Assembly (NCBI GenBank): GCA_020746105.1
Contig: CM036618.1
Location: forward strand, 123,823,191-123,887,190
Source: Trogon surrucura
Lineage: Eukaryota > Chordata > Aves > Trogoniformes > Trogonidae
DNA: 64,000 nucleotides
Direction: 5' to 3'
The position numbers and the translations under genes are program-made. The notes beneath the pieces are model-generated. The model searched no databases. It was not told where the DNA came from and saw only the letters and a program-made list of their open reading frames with translations. Each line of letters begins with the position of its first letter. Positions within the stretch are counted from its first letter, which is position 1. Shown piece by piece: positions 63,101 to 64,000 of this stretch.

Positions 63101-64000
63101 TGGCTGCTTGTGTCTTAGCCTCAAAAGGCAAAACAATGGCCGACAGCTCTTATCATCCTGAGGTCCACAAGATCCTTTCATTTCTAAAGATGAAGAACTG
63201 GGCCATGTCTCCCCAGGCTGTCTCCGATCAAGAAAGCATAGATATGAAACCAGAATGCTTCGTCTCACTACGTTATTCCAAAAAATACAAGTCCAAGCAG
63301 GTATGCTGAGGATGGCCTGATGGTTGGGGTGGTTCCAAGGATTGCTTGGGGGTGAGGCTGGATCAAAGCAGCATTTGGAAACCGTACAGAAAGATCATCT
63401 TGCAATACTCATTTGTCCCTTTACAAGAGGCCTTTCCTTTAAAGTGAACACAGGCACAGGTCTCTCAGCACTTCTTCCAGCTACTCCTCCTACATCCGCA
63501 CCACCACCTAAACCACTCCTCCTGTTCTCCTCCTGATAACCCTGTCCCTTCAGAGTAAGAAAGGAGGGTTTTTAAGGACAGGAAGTTACTGTCTGCATCT
63601 TAAACAACAGTGTATGTCTGTCCTCTTGGTCTAGGTGCCTCTCTTTCCTCTCCACCTAATTCCTTGTCCACTTCTTTTGCTTCAAAGGAGTTCAGCCTAC
63701 CCATCCTTGGGACACAGGCTCCAGAGCAGGAGCTCCAGGCTGGAGCTAAACCCAGTACAGCGCAAACCCAGACCTGAGACCTTGCTGCGCTGTTCTGCCC
63801 TTGTAGCTCAGGATCCGTCCCCAAGTGCTCTCTGCAGCACATGTGCATGAATGGTGCTGACTAAGTTGTCTGAGCGTGGGCCCAAGATCTAAGGATGTTT
63901 GATTTAGTGAAAGCAAGGGCAGTTTTGTTCTCCAGTCAACTGAAACCTCTCTCTCTCTTCCTGTGTTTCCCAGCTGGTTGCTCGTATTCTGGAAGCCCAC
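51035..64000 (+). CDS. FERMT1: fermitin family homolog 1 (kindlin-1), partial; exons 2-13
   Basis: Kindlin-1 is a FERM-domain adaptor at focal adhesions. It binds the cytoplasmic tail of beta-integrins and, with talin, activates them. In people its loss causes Kindler syndrome. The twelve coding exons placed here give a protein matching human kindlin-1 (from memory) almost without gaps from the start codon. F0 covers about residues 1-95. F1 with a long lysine-rich loop covers about 96-275. F2 follows, interrupted by a PH domain at about 365-480, with the hallmark '[15 protein letters not shown]'. The window ends at about residue 540 of roughly 677, so the rest of F2 and F3 are missing. Coding segments are 51035-51185, 52866-53099, 53618-53765, 54253-54466, 55463-55565, 57036-57143, 58047-58178, 58326-58375, 60746-60870, 62255-62361, 63079-63300 and 63974-64000. 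Two anomalies are an extra A in exon 4 that breaks the frame and a GC donor after exon 7. Residue numbers here assume the exon 4 frame is read as in relatives. FERMT2 and FERMT3 fit less well. Confidence 0.96.
51186..52865 (+). other. FERMT1 intron 2
   Basis: 1,680 bases with GTGAGT donor and TAG acceptor. I see no repeat element or RNA gene in it. Confidence 0.85.
52866..53099 (+). CDS. FERMT1: FERMT1 exon 3 (F0 to F1)
   Basis: Encodes residues 51-128. Signature blocks are '[20 protein letters not shown]', '[16 protein letters not shown]', '[20 protein letters not shown]' and '[12 protein letters not shown]', nearly identical to human kindlin-1. It is flanked by a TAG acceptor and a GTAAGT donor at 53100, phase 1 at both ends. 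Confidence 0.97.
53100..53617 (+). other. FERMT1 intron 3
   Basis: 518 bases with canonical GTAAGT donor and TAG acceptor. Nothing else is recognisable. Confidence 0.88.
53618..53765 (+). CDS. FERMT1: FERMT1 exon 4 with an apparent +1 frameshift
   Basis: Encodes residues 129-177 of the F1 loop. The frame entering from exon 3 gives '[20 protein letters not shown]', then a lysine-rich stretch. The expected continuation '[20 protein letters not shown]' lies one base out of frame, so an extra A is present in the A7 run at 53683-53689. With six A, the exon has 147 bases and joins exon 5 in the phase its acceptor requires. With seven A, the frame ends at TAG 54269-54271 in exon 5. Donor is GTAATG at 53766. 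Confidence 0.93.
53766..54252 (+). other. FERMT1 intron 4
   Basis: 487 bases with GTAATG donor and CAG acceptor. No other feature is seen. Confidence 0.88.
54253..54466 (+). CDS. FERMT1: FERMT1 exon 5 (F1 loop to F1)
   Basis: Encodes residues 178-248, including '[20 protein letters not shown]', '[18 protein letters not shown]' and '[17 protein letters not shown]', all diagnostic of kindlin-1. The CAG acceptor is at 54250-54252 and the donor at 54467 (GG|GTAAGA). It begins in phase 1 and ends in phase 2. Confidence 0.96.
54467..55462 (+). other. FERMT1 intron 5
   Basis: 996 bases with GTAAGA donor and CAG acceptor. I see no repeat element. An open frame reading into exon 6 from 55245 is a chance extension of the exon into the intron. 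Confidence 0.85.
55463..55565 (+). CDS. FERMT1: FERMT1 exon 6 (F1-F2)
   Basis: Encodes residues 249-283, '[20 protein letters not shown]' and '[14 protein letters not shown]'. The exon ends in phase 0 at a GTAAGA donor. The sequence is almost identical to the mammalian kindlins at the F1-F2 junction. Confidence 0.97.
55566..57035 (+). other. FERMT1 intron 6
   Basis: 1,470 bases ending in CTACAG. I recognise nothing in it. Confidence 0.85.
57036..57143 (+). CDS. FERMT1: FERMT1 exon 7 (F2), with a GC splice donor
   Basis: Encodes residues 284-319, '[18 protein letters not shown]' and '[18 protein letters not shown]', with phase 0 at both ends. The protein alignment requires the exon to stop after CAG at 57143, where the intron begins GCACGT rather than GT. 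The nearest GT, at 57148, would add four bases and destroy the frame into exon 8. Confidence 0.95.
57144..58046 (+). other. FERMT1 intron 7 (GC-AG)
   Basis: 903 bases with GC at the donor and a TTTTAG acceptor. No other feature is recognisable. Confidence 0.82.
58047..58178 (+). CDS. FERMT1: FERMT1 exon 8 (F2)
   Basis: Encodes residues 320-363: '[15 protein letters not shown]', '[20 protein letters not shown]', ending 'GNASNVL'. Donor is GTATGT at 58179, phase 0. The match to human kindlin-1 is strong apart from the last few residues. Confidence 0.96.
58326..58375 (+). CDS. FERMT1: FERMT1 exon 9, 50 nt (start of PH region)
   Basis: Encodes '[16 protein letters not shown]' and two bases of the next Arg codon. 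It follows a very short intron 8 of 147 bases (58179-58325) and ends at a GTGAGT donor. This is the linker into the PH domain. Confidence 0.95.
58376..60745 (+). other. FERMT1 intron 9
   Basis: 2,370 bases, the largest intron between the coding exons placed here. The main feature is an A-rich purine tract at 60417-60503. It ends TTTGTAG before exon 10. Confidence 0.85.
60417..60503. repeat. A-rich purine tract in intron 9
   Basis: About 87 bases, almost all A and G, built from A runs separated by GG, GA or CC, with a partly repeated unit 'aaaaaaaggac'. It lies about 240 bases before exon 10. It is low-complexity DNA without a recognisable retroposon body. Confidence 0.8.
60746..60870 (+). 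CDS. FERMT1: FERMT1 exon 10 (PH domain)
   Basis: Encodes residues 380-421, '[20 protein letters not shown]', '[15 protein letters not shown]' and 'IEKLNLK'. This is the first half of the phosphoinositide-binding PH domain inserted in F2, with its conserved Trp. The donor is GTAGGC at 60871, phase 1. Basic residues near the start (PRRLSLK) differ from the human 'PKKLLPK' but keep the charge. Confidence 0.96.
61137..61234 (-). mobile_element. CR1 3'-tail fragment, minus strand
   Basis: About 98 bases match the CR1 3' terminal region in minus orientation. On the plus strand it begins 'tcacagaatcatagaatgg', continues 'gctggaagggaccttagaga' and ends 'caactagatcaggc'. It parallels the end of the copy at 44336 over the same span. 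Its 5' side adjoins a tRNA-like segment rather than more CR1. Confidence 0.88.
61235..61275 (-). mobile_element. tRNA-like 3' segment joined to the CR1 tail (candidate SINE head)
   Basis: The minus strand reads 'ccgggttcgattcccgt' followed by 'tgggtcccc'. This is a T-arm with the canonical TTCGATT loop and four of five stem pairs, containing a perfect Pol III B box (GGTTCGATTCC, plus-strand 61254-61264). An acceptor-like strand follows. No anticodon arm, D arm or A box is recognisable to its 5' side, so it is not a complete tRNA gene. Its position directly 5' of a CR1 tail in the same orientation suggests the 3' part of a tRNA-derived SINE mobilised by CR1. A chance match remains possible. 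Confidence 0.5.
62164..62198. repeat. nested perfect inverted repeat in intron 10
   Basis: Ten-base arms 'ttaagtactg' and 'cagtacttaa' flank a 15-base spacer, which itself contains the 12-base palindrome 'attagtactaat'. It lies 56 bases before exon 11. Confidence 0.85.
62255..62361 (+). CDS. FERMT1: FERMT1 exon 11 (PH domain)
   Basis: Encodes residues 422-457: '[20 protein letters not shown]' and '[16 protein letters not shown]', the second part of the PH domain. Donor is GTGAGT at 62362, phase 0. Confidence 0.96.
62362..63078 (+). other. FERMT1 intron 11
   Basis: 717 bases with GTGAGT donor and TTGCAG acceptor. No recognisable feature other than short A runs near 62598-62630. Confidence 0.86.
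63079..63300 (+). CDS. FERMT1: FERMT1 exon 12 (end of PH, F2 continuation)
   Basis: Encodes residues 458-531: '[20 protein letters not shown]' (the PH C-terminal helix), '[15 protein letters not shown]', a variable linker, and '[17 protein letters not shown]'. Donor is GTATGC at 63301, phase 0. The linker diverges from human while the flanks are conserved, as expected. Confidence 0.96.
63301..63973 (+). other. FERMT1 intron 12
   Basis: 673 bases with a GTATGC donor, a pyrimidine-rich 3' end and a CAG acceptor. Nothing else is recognisable. Confidence 0.87.
63974..64000 (+). CDS. FERMT1: FERMT1 exon 13, first 27 nt (cut by window edge)
   Basis: Nine codons, 'LVARILEAH', matching the human 'LAARILEAH' in the F2 lobe. 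The acceptor is a long pyrimidine tract then CCCAG at 63969-63973. The exon continues beyond the window. Confidence 0.93.

Noticed and set aside
1-64000. CRISPR array, operon, prophage or other prokaryotic system
   Set aside because: The window is clearly vertebrate nuclear DNA with spliced genes and CR1 elements. No spaced direct-repeat array or dense coding was seen.
1-64000. Endogenous retrovirus or LTR element
   Set aside because: I found no gag, pol or env-like frame outside the CR1 non-LTR reverse transcriptase, and no paired long terminal repeats.

Overview
The window reads as vertebrate nuclear DNA from a bird (or at least a sauropsid). The dispersed repeats I can identify are all CR1 LINE copies, including the typical CR1 3' end with its (ATTCTATG)n octamer. 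I saw no Alu, L1, IS or operon-like structure. The one gene I recognise has short, well-conserved exons with GT-AG introns. I cannot name the species or order.

Layout. Bases 1 to about 46,640 hold no gene that I can recognise. They are single-copy, AT-leaning intergenic DNA interrupted by CR1 copies: a 1.4 kb 5'-truncated copy at 4929-6347 (minus), small pieces at 17891-17946, 18852-19275 and 40960-40985, and a 2.3 kb 5'-truncated copy at 44336-46640 (minus). A CpG island at about 46,790-47,620 follows and is the likely promoter and non-coding first exon of the gene to its right. From 51,035 to the right edge lies FERMT1 (kindlin-1, an integrin co-activator) on the plus strand. I place twelve coding exons, here numbered 2 to 13. 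They give about 540 of the roughly 677 codons known for the human protein; the end of F2 and the F3 integrin-binding lobe lie beyond the window. In mammals the DNA upstream of FERMT1 is the large gene desert towards BMP2, so an empty 46 kb is expected if synteny holds.

The most notable points are in FERMT1. First, exon 4 carries one A too many in an A7 run at 53683-53689. This breaks the frame after Lys152, which as I recall is the codon affected by the human Kindler-syndrome allele c.456dupA. An assembly or homopolymer error is the simplest explanation, but it could be a real allele. Second, exon 7 ends in a GC rather than a GT splice donor. Separately, intron 10 holds a CR1 3' tail joined to a tRNA-like T-arm with a perfect Pol III B box, in the same orientation, which looks like a truncated tRNA/CR1 chimeric SINE. 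I found no undescribed multi-gene system here.
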